From Trebonia sp035571275 (lineage in GTDB: Bacteria; Actinomycetota; Actinomycetes; Streptosporangiales; Streptosporangiaceae): a stretch of DNA of 64,000 nucleotides. The notes under the pieces were generated by a model. The model was not told where the DNA came from. It was given only the letters and a program-made list of their open reading frames with translations, and did no database searches. This document shows positions 25,218-31,997 of this stretch, piece after piece. Every line of letters begins with the position of its first letter. The stretch's first letter is position 1. The stretch lies in the NCBI GenBank assembly GCA_035571275.1, contig DATMKQ010000105.1, positions 21,684 to 85,683 on the forward strand, given 5' to 3'. The translations under genes were made by a program, and so were the position numbers.

Positions 25218-25643
25218 TTATTTAACTGGATCGAGAACGATTACGGGAATCTTGCGCGGCGCCGCCTTCTTCTCATATTGCGCGAAATGGGGGGCACGCT
25301 GCTTCTGCCGATCCCAGATCACGTCCCCTTCCGCTGGCTCGGCCACGCGCGCCCTGACGGGAAGAGTTCGGGTTCCGACCTCGATGGACGTGTCCGGATA
25401 GGCGATCAGGTTGTGGTACCAGGCCGGGTTCTCCGGTGCGCCCGCCTTCGACGCGAAGACCGCGAAGCTATCTCCCACCCGCTGGTAGGCGAGCGGGGCG
25501 ACGCGCTGCGTGCCGCTGCGCGCCCCGGTATGGTGCAGGAGCAGCATGTCCGCGCCGGCGAAGGGACCGCCTACCTTGCCGCCGTTAGCCCTAAACTCAG
25601 CGATGATCTTGCCGTTGAAGTCAGTTGACTCTGCCATGCCCAT
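25218..25643 (-). CDS. Nitroreductase family deazaflavin (F420)-dependent oxidoreductase, Ddn-like
   Basis: A 141-residue split beta-barrel protein. Typical Ddn/AclJ-family features are the start helix NGKIIAEFRANGGKVGGPFAGADMLLLHHTGARSG, with basic and hydroxyl residues for the F420 phosphate chain, followed by FAVFASKAGAPENPAWYHNLIAYPDTSIEVG, the diagnostic PxWYxNLxAxPxxxVxxG pattern. A second ATG lies two codons inside, at 25637, and could be the real start, as no Shine-Dalgarno is present. A TAAACT box directly upstream hints at a leaderless message. The pentapeptide-repeat gene is divergent with only 18 bases between starts. Its substrate is unknown, but F420-dependent reductions of enones or quinones are known in the family. 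Confidence 0.85.
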   Translation of the reverse strand: MGMAESTDFNGKIIAEFRANGGKVGGPFAGADMLLLHHTGARSGTQRVAPLAYQRVGDSFAVFASKAGAPENPAWYHNLIAYPDTSIEVGTRTLPVRARVAEPAEGDVIWDRQKQRAPHFAQYEKKAAPRKIPVIVLDPVK

Positions 25644-25661
25644 TAGTTTAGGAAACCAAGT

Positions 25662-26336
25662 ATGAAGTCACCTCGCAATCTCGCGGACCTGGCGTTCGCA
25701 TCGAACCTGCGGCCGTTCGAAGACGCGTTGGAGGCAGAGGGAGACTACGACAGGATCCGGTTCGAAAGCTCGACGTTCGCCGACGCGACCGCGGGCGGGT
25801 CCAGGATCACGGAATCCGGCTTCACCGGGGTGACCTTCGACGGCGGGCGGATGCGCCGGGCACGGCTTTCCGATGTGTGGTTCGGCGAGAGCCGGCTGGT
25901 GGCCTTCGACCTGGCGGAGTCGTCGCTGACGAACGTCTGGTTCAACGGGTGCGTGGTCGCGGGCGTGCAGGCGTTCGCGCTTACCACCAGGCGGGTCACG
26001 TTCCGCGACTGCAAACTGGACTCGGTCAACTTCCGGGACTGCAGGCTGACCGACGTGCTCTTCGAGGACTGCGTACTGCGAGACGTCGACTTCGGCAGCG
26101 CGAAGCTGACCCGCGTCCGGTTCCCCGGCTGCACGCTGAGCGGGACCGACTTCACCAAGGTTTCCTGCACGGACGTGGACCTGCGCGGCGCCAGGCTCGG
26201 CGCGGCCGGGACCGGTGACGCGGGCATTAGGGCTGGCTTCGACTCGCTGCGCGGCGTCCGCATCGACACCCTGCAACTCATGACCCTGGCCCCACTCCTG
26301 GCCCACCACCTAGGCATAACCGTCGAGGACCCGTAG
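25662..26336 (+). CDS. Pentapeptide-repeat protein
   Basis: 224 residues composed largely of A(D/N)LxF-like pentapeptide units: FESSTF, ESGFTGVTFDGGRM, SLTNVWFNGCV, VTFRDCKLDSVNFRDCRLTDVLFEDCVLRDVDFGSAKLTRVRF. The centre-position Phe/Leu/Val at five-residue spacing predicts a right-handed quadrilateral beta-helix. Some members mimic DNA and protect gyrase (Qnr, MfpA), but most have unknown functions; nothing here marks it as a gyrase protector. Several Cys residues (for example FRDCKL, FRDCRL, FEDCVL) recur at the same face, forming a cysteine ladder. AGGAA precedes the ATG at a six-base spacing. It is a single gene, divergent from the Ddn-like gene. Confidence 0.85.
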   Translation: MKSPRNLADLAFASNLRPFEDALEAEGDYDRIRFESSTFADATAGGSRITESGFTGVTFDGGRMRRARLSDVWFGESRLVAFDLAESSLTNVWFNGCVVAGVQAFALTTRRVTFRDCKLDSVNFRDCRLTDVLFEDCVLRDVDFGSAKLTRVRFPGCTLSGTDFTKVSCTDVDLRGARLGAAGTGDAGIRAGFDSLRGVRIDTLQLMTLAPLLAHHLGITVEDP

Positions 26337-26401
26337 CCCGCACCCCGCGCGCGGGTCACTTCAGCAAGATGAATGGCCGGTGCGGGCGGCGCGGCGGGGG
26401 A

Positions 26402-27778
26402 TTACGCCGGGGCGCAACCGCGCATCGCGCGGGCGAAGGCCTCGGCGCGGTCGCGGTAGTCGCGGAAATGGCCGAAGCTCGGCGCGGCCGGGGAAAGAAG
26501 CACTATGCCGTCCGGGCGCGCCCAGGCGAACCCCGCCGCGACGGCAGCGTCCAGGTCTGGGCAGTCGCGCACGTCGGCGGGATGGGCGGGAGGGGCGAGA
26601 GAACTGAACGCGGCGCTGATCCGTGGGCCACTGTCGGGCAGGGTCAGCACGAGGGTGAGGGCGTGGCGGGCGAGGACGCCTGCGGCCAGCGGGGCATAGT
26701 CGATGCCGCGGTCCTGGCCGCCGACTATCACCGCGATCCGGCGGCCCGGGAAGGCGTCGAGCGCGGCGAGCGTCGGGAGCACGTTGGTGGAAAGGCTGTC
26801 ATCGACGAAGCTGACGCCGTCCACGACGCCGATGGTCGTCAGCCGACTGGGCAGCCTGACGTAGCCGGAGGCCGCGGCGCGCAGCGCCGCGGCGTCGTCG
26901 GCGCCAGGGACGCCGAGGGCGAGCAGGCAGCGCCGGGCGATGAGCGCGTTCCTGCGGTTGTGCCTGCCCGGCAGGCCAAGTTCGTCCATCCACGTCGCGC
27001 CCGGCTCGTCGGACTCGCTGACCCACGCGACGCGAGGGGCCAGCAGGGCGGCTCTTTCGCGGATCAGGTCGCTGTCGCCGTTGGCGACGGTGAGTTCGGC
27101 GCCAGGCTGGGAACAGGCGGACAGTTTGTCGCGGTAGTACCGCTCGACGTCGCCGTGCCAGGGCAGGTGGTCGGGGTGCAGTGAGGTGACCGCCGTCACC
27201 GGCGGCGATGACGCGAGATCGGTCGCCTGATAGCTGGAAACCTCGATCACCCAGAAGTCGTAGTCAGTTCGGGGGGGTGCGGGGGGGTCGTCCCCCCCGG
27301 AGCCAGCAGAGCCAGCGGCCTCATCGGGGTCGTAGGGCAGTGCGCCGATGTTGCCGCCGACCATCGCGCGGCGGCCGAGGCCCGTGATCAGGTGGCCGAG
27401 AACCGAGGACGTGGTGCTCTTACCCTTGGTGCCGGTGACCAGAACGACCCGGTCCCTGTCCGCCTCTTGCAGCCACAGGCCGAGACCGCCGACGAGCACC
27501 ACCCCGGCCGCCCGCAGTCGTTCCGCCTCCGGCCGGTACCTGCTGATCCCCGGGGTCTTCACCACGACGTCGCAGCGCAGCAGCGCGTCTAGACCACCGT
27601 CCCCGGTCGCGAGCACCGGCTCGTCCCCTGCCGCCGGAGCGTCGTCCACCAGCACCGGCTCGACGCCCATCGACCGCAGCTTGCGCAGGTTAGCGCTGCC
27701 CTCGCGGCCGAATCCCCAGATGCCGACGCGGGCGCCGCGCAGGTCGGCCCAGGCCAGCTTCGGCCGCTCAGCGGTCAT
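26402..27778 (-). CDS. murD2: Mur ligase of the MurD2 type (UDP-MurNAc-L-Ala:L-Glu ligase, probable)
   Basis: A 458-residue Mur ligase whose ATG overlaps the MurL stop by four bases (ATGA), so the two are translationally coupled. Sequence shows a MurD-like N-terminal Rossmann domain (GARVGIWGFGREGSANLRKL), the ATP loop VTGTKGKSTTSSVLGHLI, EVSSYQATDL, SLHPDHLPWHGDVERYYRDKL and DDSLSTNVLPTLAALDAF. In Xanthomonas oryzae, MurD2 adds L-Glu to UDP-MurNAc-L-Ala and MurL then epimerises it to D-Glu; the tight coupling to a murL-like gene argues for that activity here rather than canonical MurD. A 10-bp-arm G/C hairpin element lies in frame before EVSSYQ (27271-27300), adding about 20 Gly/Asp/Pro-rich residues. 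Confidence 0.8.
   Translation of the reverse strand: MTAERPKLAWADLRGARVGIWGFGREGSANLRKLRSMGVEPVLVDDAPAAGDEPVLATGDGGLDALLRCDVVVKTPGISRYRPEAERLRAAGVVLVGGLGLWLQEADRDRVVLVTGTKGKSTTSSVLGHLITGLGRRAMVGGNIGALPYDPDEAAGSAGSGGDDPPAPPRTDYDFWVIEVSSYQATDLASSPPVTAVTSLHPDHLPWHGDVERYYRDKLSACSQPGAELTVANGDSDLIRERAALLAPRVAWVSESDEPGATWMDELGLPGRHNRRNALIARRCLLALGVPGADDAAALRAAASGYVRLPSRLTTIGVVDGVSFVDDSLSTNVLPTLAALDAFPGRRIAVIVGGQDRGIDYAPLAAGVLARHALTLVLTLPDSGPRISAAFSSLAPPAHPADVRDCPDLDAAVAAGFAWARPDGIVLLSPAAPSFGHFRDYRDRAEAFARAMRGCAPA
27271..27300. repeat. G/C-run hairpin element inside murD2 (copy 1)
   Basis: On the minus strand the segment reads as G-run, ACGA, C-run, GCA, C-run, i.e. GGGGGGGACGACCCCCCC followed by GCACCCCCCCGAA. 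It resembles the copy at 62472-62513 (GGGACAACCCCCCTTTCAC then CCCCCCGGAA). It encodes the stretch GGDDPPAPPRTD, which has no counterpart in ordinary Mur ligases, and leaves the reading frame intact. Confidence 0.6.
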
Positions 27779-29154
27779 GAGCAGAAAGCGTACGCGGCGG
27801 GGACGAAGTTTCCCCCCACTGGACGCCGCATCTCGGCCACCTCGGCGTCGGTCGGCGCGTCGGGCCGGCCCGCGATCTCGGCGGCCAGCTCCTGGAGCAG
27901 CGCGCAGCCGGCGCGATCCTGGCGGCGCGCGGCGAGCAGCACCGCCGCGCGGCATTCGTTGACCTCGCCAACGCATTCGAACGGCTTGGTTCCCGAACCG
28001 AGCAGCGTGCGGAACTTCGGCGCGAGCGCGGGGTCGCTGATCGGTTCCGCGCCGCCGCCGTCCGCGGCGAACACCGCGCGCAGGGCGTCGGCAGACATAA
28101 ACGGGGCCAGGATCAGGTCGATGAAGCAGCACTTGTCGCACTGTCCGCACCAGTGGCCAAGTCGCCGCGTCGTGTCTAGCTGGAACGCGCGGTTGCAGCT
28201 ACGGAACGTCGCGTGGTACTGCGTCAGGGTCGCGAACTCCTCGGCGATCCACAATTCGGTTCGGTCCCGCAGCGCGGAGAAATACCGGGGCAGGCCGGCG
28301 GACTGTGCCGCGAGGACGCCGCGGAACGCCGCTTCGAACGAGTCGCTCTTGGAGTACTGATGGTTGACGGGGCGGCCGTTGTGCACCAGCGTTGGCACCG
28401 AGGCCGACCACTCGTTGGACATAATCACGGCGTCCCGGTCGTTCAGCACGGCGGCCAGGATCCCGATCGCGGACAGGATTCCGGTCACCGGCACATGCCC
28501 GTTGAGGAAGCCAAACTCCGCCGAGCGCAGCAGTTGCGGGTCGATCTCGCGCCCCGCGTGGATGACCGGCAGTCCGGAAACCGCGGCCGGCCGCTCGATC
28601 GCCTCGAACCTGTCCCCCGGCCGGCTGGCCACGAACAGCGCGACGTCCGCGCGGCGCCTGATCCGTTCCACGGTCACGATCGAGTCGATCCCGCCGCCGA
28701 ACGGCACCAGAGCGCGCGGGGCGGCGGCCTCATCCGGCTGGTGAGCGACTGTGGCGCTCACTTCGGCGGCGAGCCGGGCCTCGAAGCGCACGCTGCTCAG
28801 GTCCAGGGCGTTGCGGTAGGCGAACTCGGCCAGGCCGTGGGTGTAGAACTCGCGGAGGAAGCCGAGTTCCAGCGGGGTGAGCGCGGTGTCTGCGAGGTCG
28901 ACCACGGCGGGCGCGGCGGTCTTGTAATACGAGACGCCGGCCAGTAGGTACACCAGCCGGGCGGCAGCTTGCGCTTGCGGGCTGTCCCAGCGCGGCCCGG
29001 GAGCCAGCGAGACCCGCTCGCTGAACTCGCGGTCGTCCAGCCGGTAGCGGCAGGTGAGCAGGCCGCGCTCGGCGTCGGTGGCAAACGACTCGTAGCTGAA
29101 CACCTCGCCACGTTGCGGCGAGATCCCGTCGGTCACTGAGCCTGGCCTAGTCAT
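27775..29154 (-). CDS. murL: UDP-MurNAc-L-alanyl-L-glutamate epimerase, MurL family
   Basis: From the ATG at 29154 the product has 459 residues. It matches what I recall of MurL: an N-terminal region with FSYESFATDAERGLLTCRY and AARLVYLLAGVSYYKTAAP, a PP-loop-like LVPFGGGIDSIVTVERI near residues 149-165, ASRPGDRFEAIERPA, AVIMSNEWSASVPTLVHNGR, VNHQYSKSDSFE, and a cysteine cluster WCGQCDKCCFID. MurL uses ATP to invert the terminal L-Glu of UDP-MurNAc-L-Ala-L-Glu, replacing glutamate racemase plus MurD. The frame stays open about 100 codons further upstream, but that part overlaps the dipeptidase gene and is Arg-rich shadow sequence. The coupled murD2-type gene strongly supports the assignment. 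Confidence 0.82.
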   Translation of the reverse strand: MTRPGSVTDGISPQRGEVFSYESFATDAERGLLTCRYRLDDREFSERVSLAPGPRWDSPQAQAAARLVYLLAGVSYYKTAAPAVVDLADTALTPLELGFLREFYTHGLAEFAYRNALDLSSVRFEARLAAEVSATVAHQPDEAAAPRALVPFGGGIDSIVTVERIRRRADVALFVASRPGDRFEAIERPAAVSGLPVIHAGREIDPQLLRSAEFGFLNGHVPVTGILSAIGILAAVLNDRDAVIMSNEWSASVPTLVHNGRPVNHQYSKSDSFEAAFRGVLAAQSAGLPRYFSALRDRTELWIAEEFATLTQYHATFRSCNRAFQLDTTRRLGHWCGQCDKCCFIDLILAPFMSADALRAVFAADGGGAEPISDPALAPKFRTLLGSGTKPFECVGEVNECRAAVLLAARRQDRAGCALLQELAAEIAGRPDAPTDAEVAEMRRPVGGNFVPAAYAFCS

Positions 29155-29174
29155 CGGGTGCGAGTGTAGCCGCG

Positions 29175-30332
29175 TCAGTCTATGGCTGCCGAACGCGCGA
29201 ACGACTCCGCGTCGCGGAGCACCCGCAGCACGTTGCCACCGGCCAGGGCCTTGCAGTCGGCCTCTGACCAGCCGCGGCGGAGCAGTTCGTTGAACAGCGC
29301 CGGGTACCGCGACACGTCCTCGAGCCCCACGGACACGTTCGGGGTGCCGTCGAAGTCGCCGCCTATGCCGACGTGCTCGATGCCCGCGACGGCACGCACG
29401 TGCTCCGCGTGGTCGGCGACCTGGGCGAGGGTCGCGGTTGGCATCGGGTTCGACTTTTCCCATTCGGGCAGGACGCTGAACACCGCGTGCAGGTCAGCCG
29501 AGTCAAGGCCGCGCCGCGCCGCCTCGGCGCGCAGGGCCTTGAACCAATCGTTGCAGTCCTGGGAGACGAAGAACGGCACGAACGTCACCATGCAGACGCC
29601 GCCGTTCCCGGCCAGCCGGGTCAGCACCTCGTCGGGCACGTTGCGCGGGTTGTCGCAGAGGGCGAGCGCCGAGGAGTGCGAGAAGATCACCGGCGCCCGC
29701 GACGCGTCCAGGGCGGCGTGCATCGTCGACGGGGAAACGTGTGACAAGTCGACCAGCATGCCGAGGCGCTGCATCTCGGCCACTACCTCGCGGCCGAAGT
29801 CGGTCAGGCCGCCCGGCACCACGTCGTCGGTGGCCGAGGACGCCCAGCCGACGCTGGAGTTGTGGGTCAGCGTCATGTACCGTACGCCCAACGCGTACAG
29901 CGAACGGAGCACGCCGAGCGAGCCGCCGATCGAATGGCCGCCCTCGGCGCCGAGCAGTGACGCGATCTTGCCCGCCGCGAACGCCTCGTCGACATCGTCC
30001 GCGGTCAGCGCGAGCTGGAACCGGGACGGGTACTGCCGGACCATGCGGTGCACGATGTCGATCTGCTCAAGAACGGCCGTCACCGCCCCGTCCCCGGCCA
30101 GCCTGGAGGGCACGTAGACCGACCAGAACTGGCCGCCGACACCGCCTTCGACCAGCCGCGGGATGTCCGTGTGGATTCTGGTAACCCGTCCGCTCAGGCC
30201 GACCGCGGCCGGATCTGAGCCGAACCGCTCGCGGATCTCCCAGGGCAGGTCGTTGTGCCCGTCGATCAACGGGAAGCGGCTAAGCATGGCCCGCGCGAGC
30301 GCGAAGGTGAGGGCGGACCCGTCGGTAGTCAT
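29175..30332 (-). CDS. Membrane dipeptidase (peptidase family M19)
   Basis: 385 residues of zinc-dependent renal-dipeptidase type. Metal ligands are visible in LIDGHNDLPW (His-x-Asp), in GAEGGHSIGGSLGVLRSLYALGVRYMTLTHN (bridging Glu), and in DLSHVSPSTMHAAL and VIFSHSSALALCDNPRN (histidines). GIGGDFDG is the late active-site Asp region. The start is set at the ATG at 30332; the frame is open further upstream but overlaps the MFS gene more deeply. As it stands the first 53 bases overlap the MFS 3' end. No Shine-Dalgarno is clear; TACTCT lies a few bases upstream and could be a leaderless -10. With murL 20 bases downstream, a role in peptidoglycan dipeptide recycling is plausible. Confidence 0.85.
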   Translation of the reverse strand: MTTDGSALTFALARAMLSRFPLIDGHNDLPWEIRERFGSDPAAVGLSGRVTRIHTDIPRLVEGGVGGQFWSVYVPSRLAGDGAVTAVLEQIDIVHRMVRQYPSRFQLALTADDVDEAFAAGKIASLLGAEGGHSIGGSLGVLRSLYALGVRYMTLTHNSSVGWASSATDDVVPGGLTDFGREVVAEMQRLGMLVDLSHVSPSTMHAALDASRAPVIFSHSSALALCDNPRNVPDEVLTRLAGNGGVCMVTFVPFFVSQDCNDWFKALRAEAARRGLDSADLHAVFSVLPEWEKSNPMPTATLAQVADHAEHVRAVAGIEHVGIGGDFDGTPNVSVGLEDVSRYPALFNELLRRGWSEADCKALAGGNVLRVLRDAESFARSAAID

Positions 30333-31830
30333 CACGCGGGCAGAGTACCGGCTCAGCAGGGGTGGGCGGGCGAGATAACGCTGCCTCAGGAACCGGTTCA
30401 GCGAAGCCGCCAGGACCGCCTGGGCGGCCCGGGTCATCGGCCATCGTGGCCGCGGCGTCGGCGTCGCGCACCCTCGAAGAGAACGCCACGCCGACAATCA
30501 TCAGGCCTGCCGCGGCGAAGAACGCGAGCCGGTAGCCGGTCAGGTCAAGCAGGCCCGGCCGGGTCGCGCCCAGCACGGTGCCGAGCAGCGCCACGCCCGT
30601 CGCCGCCCCAGCTTGTCGCAACGTGTTCAACAGCGTCGAGGCTTGCCCGGTGAGCGCGGGCGACACGGTGGCCAGCGCGGCTGCCTGTGACGGAGACATC
30701 GCGAAACCGAACGAGCCTCCCGTGAAAAACATCAGCACCGGGATCAGCCACGCGGCGTTCGCGGATCCAGCGAAGCCCATGCCGCCGATGGTCAACACGG
30801 TGCCCGTCATCCCGGCCATCATGAGCCGTCGCGGCCCCAGCCTCTTGTACAGCCGGGTGGTGATCTGCACGCCCGTCATCCCGCCGAGCGCTTCGGGGAA
30901 GGTCGACAGGCCGGAATGCAAGGCTGTGAAGCCCAGGCCGTTTTGCAATAGCAGGGGGACGAGGAAGAGCGTGCCGGTGAACCCGGCGCCGGCGAACGCC
31001 AGCTGCAGGTTCGTGGTGCGGAACAACCGGTTGGCGTAGATCCGGAGCCGCAGCATCGGCTCGGCGACCCGCAGCTCGACGATCACGAAGGTCGCGAGAA
31101 GGAGCACCCCGGGCACCCCCGTCGCCAGCACCTGCGCCGACCCCCAGCCGTAAGTGGCGCCTGTCGTGAGAGCGAACATGAACAGCGCGAACCCCGAGCC
31201 GCCGAGCAGGAAGCCGGGCAGGTCGAAGCGTCCCGCGGGGTGTTCGGATCCATGAGGCAGGAAGAGCGCGCCGAAGGTCAGCGCGGCGGCGCCAACGGGG
31301 AGGTTGACGTAAAAGATCCACCGCCAGGACAGCCCGTCCACGAGCAGCCCGCCGATCACCGGGCCGAGCGCGGGCGCCAGCAGCATCGGCACAATCATCA
31401 GCCGGTTGGCCCGGATCCGCTCGGCCGGCGGGAACGCGCGGAACATCATCGCCATGCCCACCGGCACGAGCAAGCCGCCGCCAAACCCCTGCAGCGCGCG
31501 GAACGCGACAAGCTCGGGCAACGATGTGGCGAGCCCGCACATCGCGGACGCGGCGGTAAACAACCCGATCGAACCGAGCATCACGCGCCTGGCCCCGAAG
31601 CGGTCCCCCAGCCATCCGGAGGCGGGCATCGCCACCGCGAGCGTCACCAGGTAGGCGGTCACCACGCCGCTCACGGACGCCACCGGCACCGCGAAATAGC
31701 GGCTCAGCGTCGGCAGCGCCACATTGACGACAGTCGAATCCATGATGTTCATGAACATCGAAGCGACGAACACCGCGCTGACGATCACCTTGGGACTAAT
31801 GACCGCCTTGGCGGAGATCGCGACCTTCAC
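30280..31830 (-). CDS. MFS transporter, DHA2 (EmrB/QacA-like) drug exporter
   Basis: A 516-residue protein with about 14 helices. It has the DHA2 hallmarks: MDSTVVNVALPTLSRYF in helix 1, GWLGDRFGARRVML (motif A), RALQGFGGGLLVPVGMAMM (motif B region) and LAPALGPVIGGLLVDGLSWRWIFYVNLP (motif C). The N-terminal ~15 residues precede the first helix, and the C-terminal ~50 residues are Pro/Arg-rich and cytoplasmic. The GTG start lacks a good ribosome site. Its 3' end overlaps the dipeptidase start, so it may lead a four-gene operon with dipeptidase, murL and murD2, although the overlap may simply reflect compaction. Confidence 0.82.
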   Translation of the reverse strand: MKVAISAKAVISPKVIVSAVFVASMFMNIMDSTVVNVALPTLSRYFAVPVASVSGVVTAYLVTLAVAMPASGWLGDRFGARRVMLGSIGLFTAASAMCGLATSLPELVAFRALQGFGGGLLVPVGMAMMFRAFPPAERIRANRLMIVPMLLAPALGPVIGGLLVDGLSWRWIFYVNLPVGAAALTFGALFLPHGSEHPAGRFDLPGFLLGGSGFALFMFALTTGATYGWGSAQVLATGVPGVLLLATFVIVELRVAEPMLRLRIYANRLFRTTNLQLAFAGAGFTGTLFLVPLLLQNGLGFTALHSGLSTFPEALGGMTGVQITTRLYKRLGPRRLMMAGMTGTVLTIGGMGFAGSANAAWLIPVLMFFTGGSFGFAMSPSQAAALATVSPALTGQASTLLNTLRQAGAATGVALLGTVLGATRPGLLDLTGYRLAFFAAAGLMIVGVAFSSRVRDADAAATMADDPGRPGGPGGFAEPVPEAALSRPPTPAEPVLCPRDDYRRVRPHLRARAGHA

Positions 31831-31997
31831 GGTGTACTACAAGATCGCGAATGTCCAGCATGTTCCCAGATTAGAGGGATCAGCAGCCGTAGGCGGACCA
31901 AGACGATGGCGTGGTCCCGAACTGGTCGCCGGATGCCGCCCCGTTTGTTGACTCCCTGAACCGCACGCAGGAGAAGTACGACGCGACGGTCGCCTTA

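Noticed and set aside
26402..28150. Longer version of the Mur ligase starting at 28150
   Set aside because: The extra N-terminus is Arg-rich and reads out of frame through the MurL cysteine region; the ATG at 27778 overlaps the MurL stop and matches the family start.
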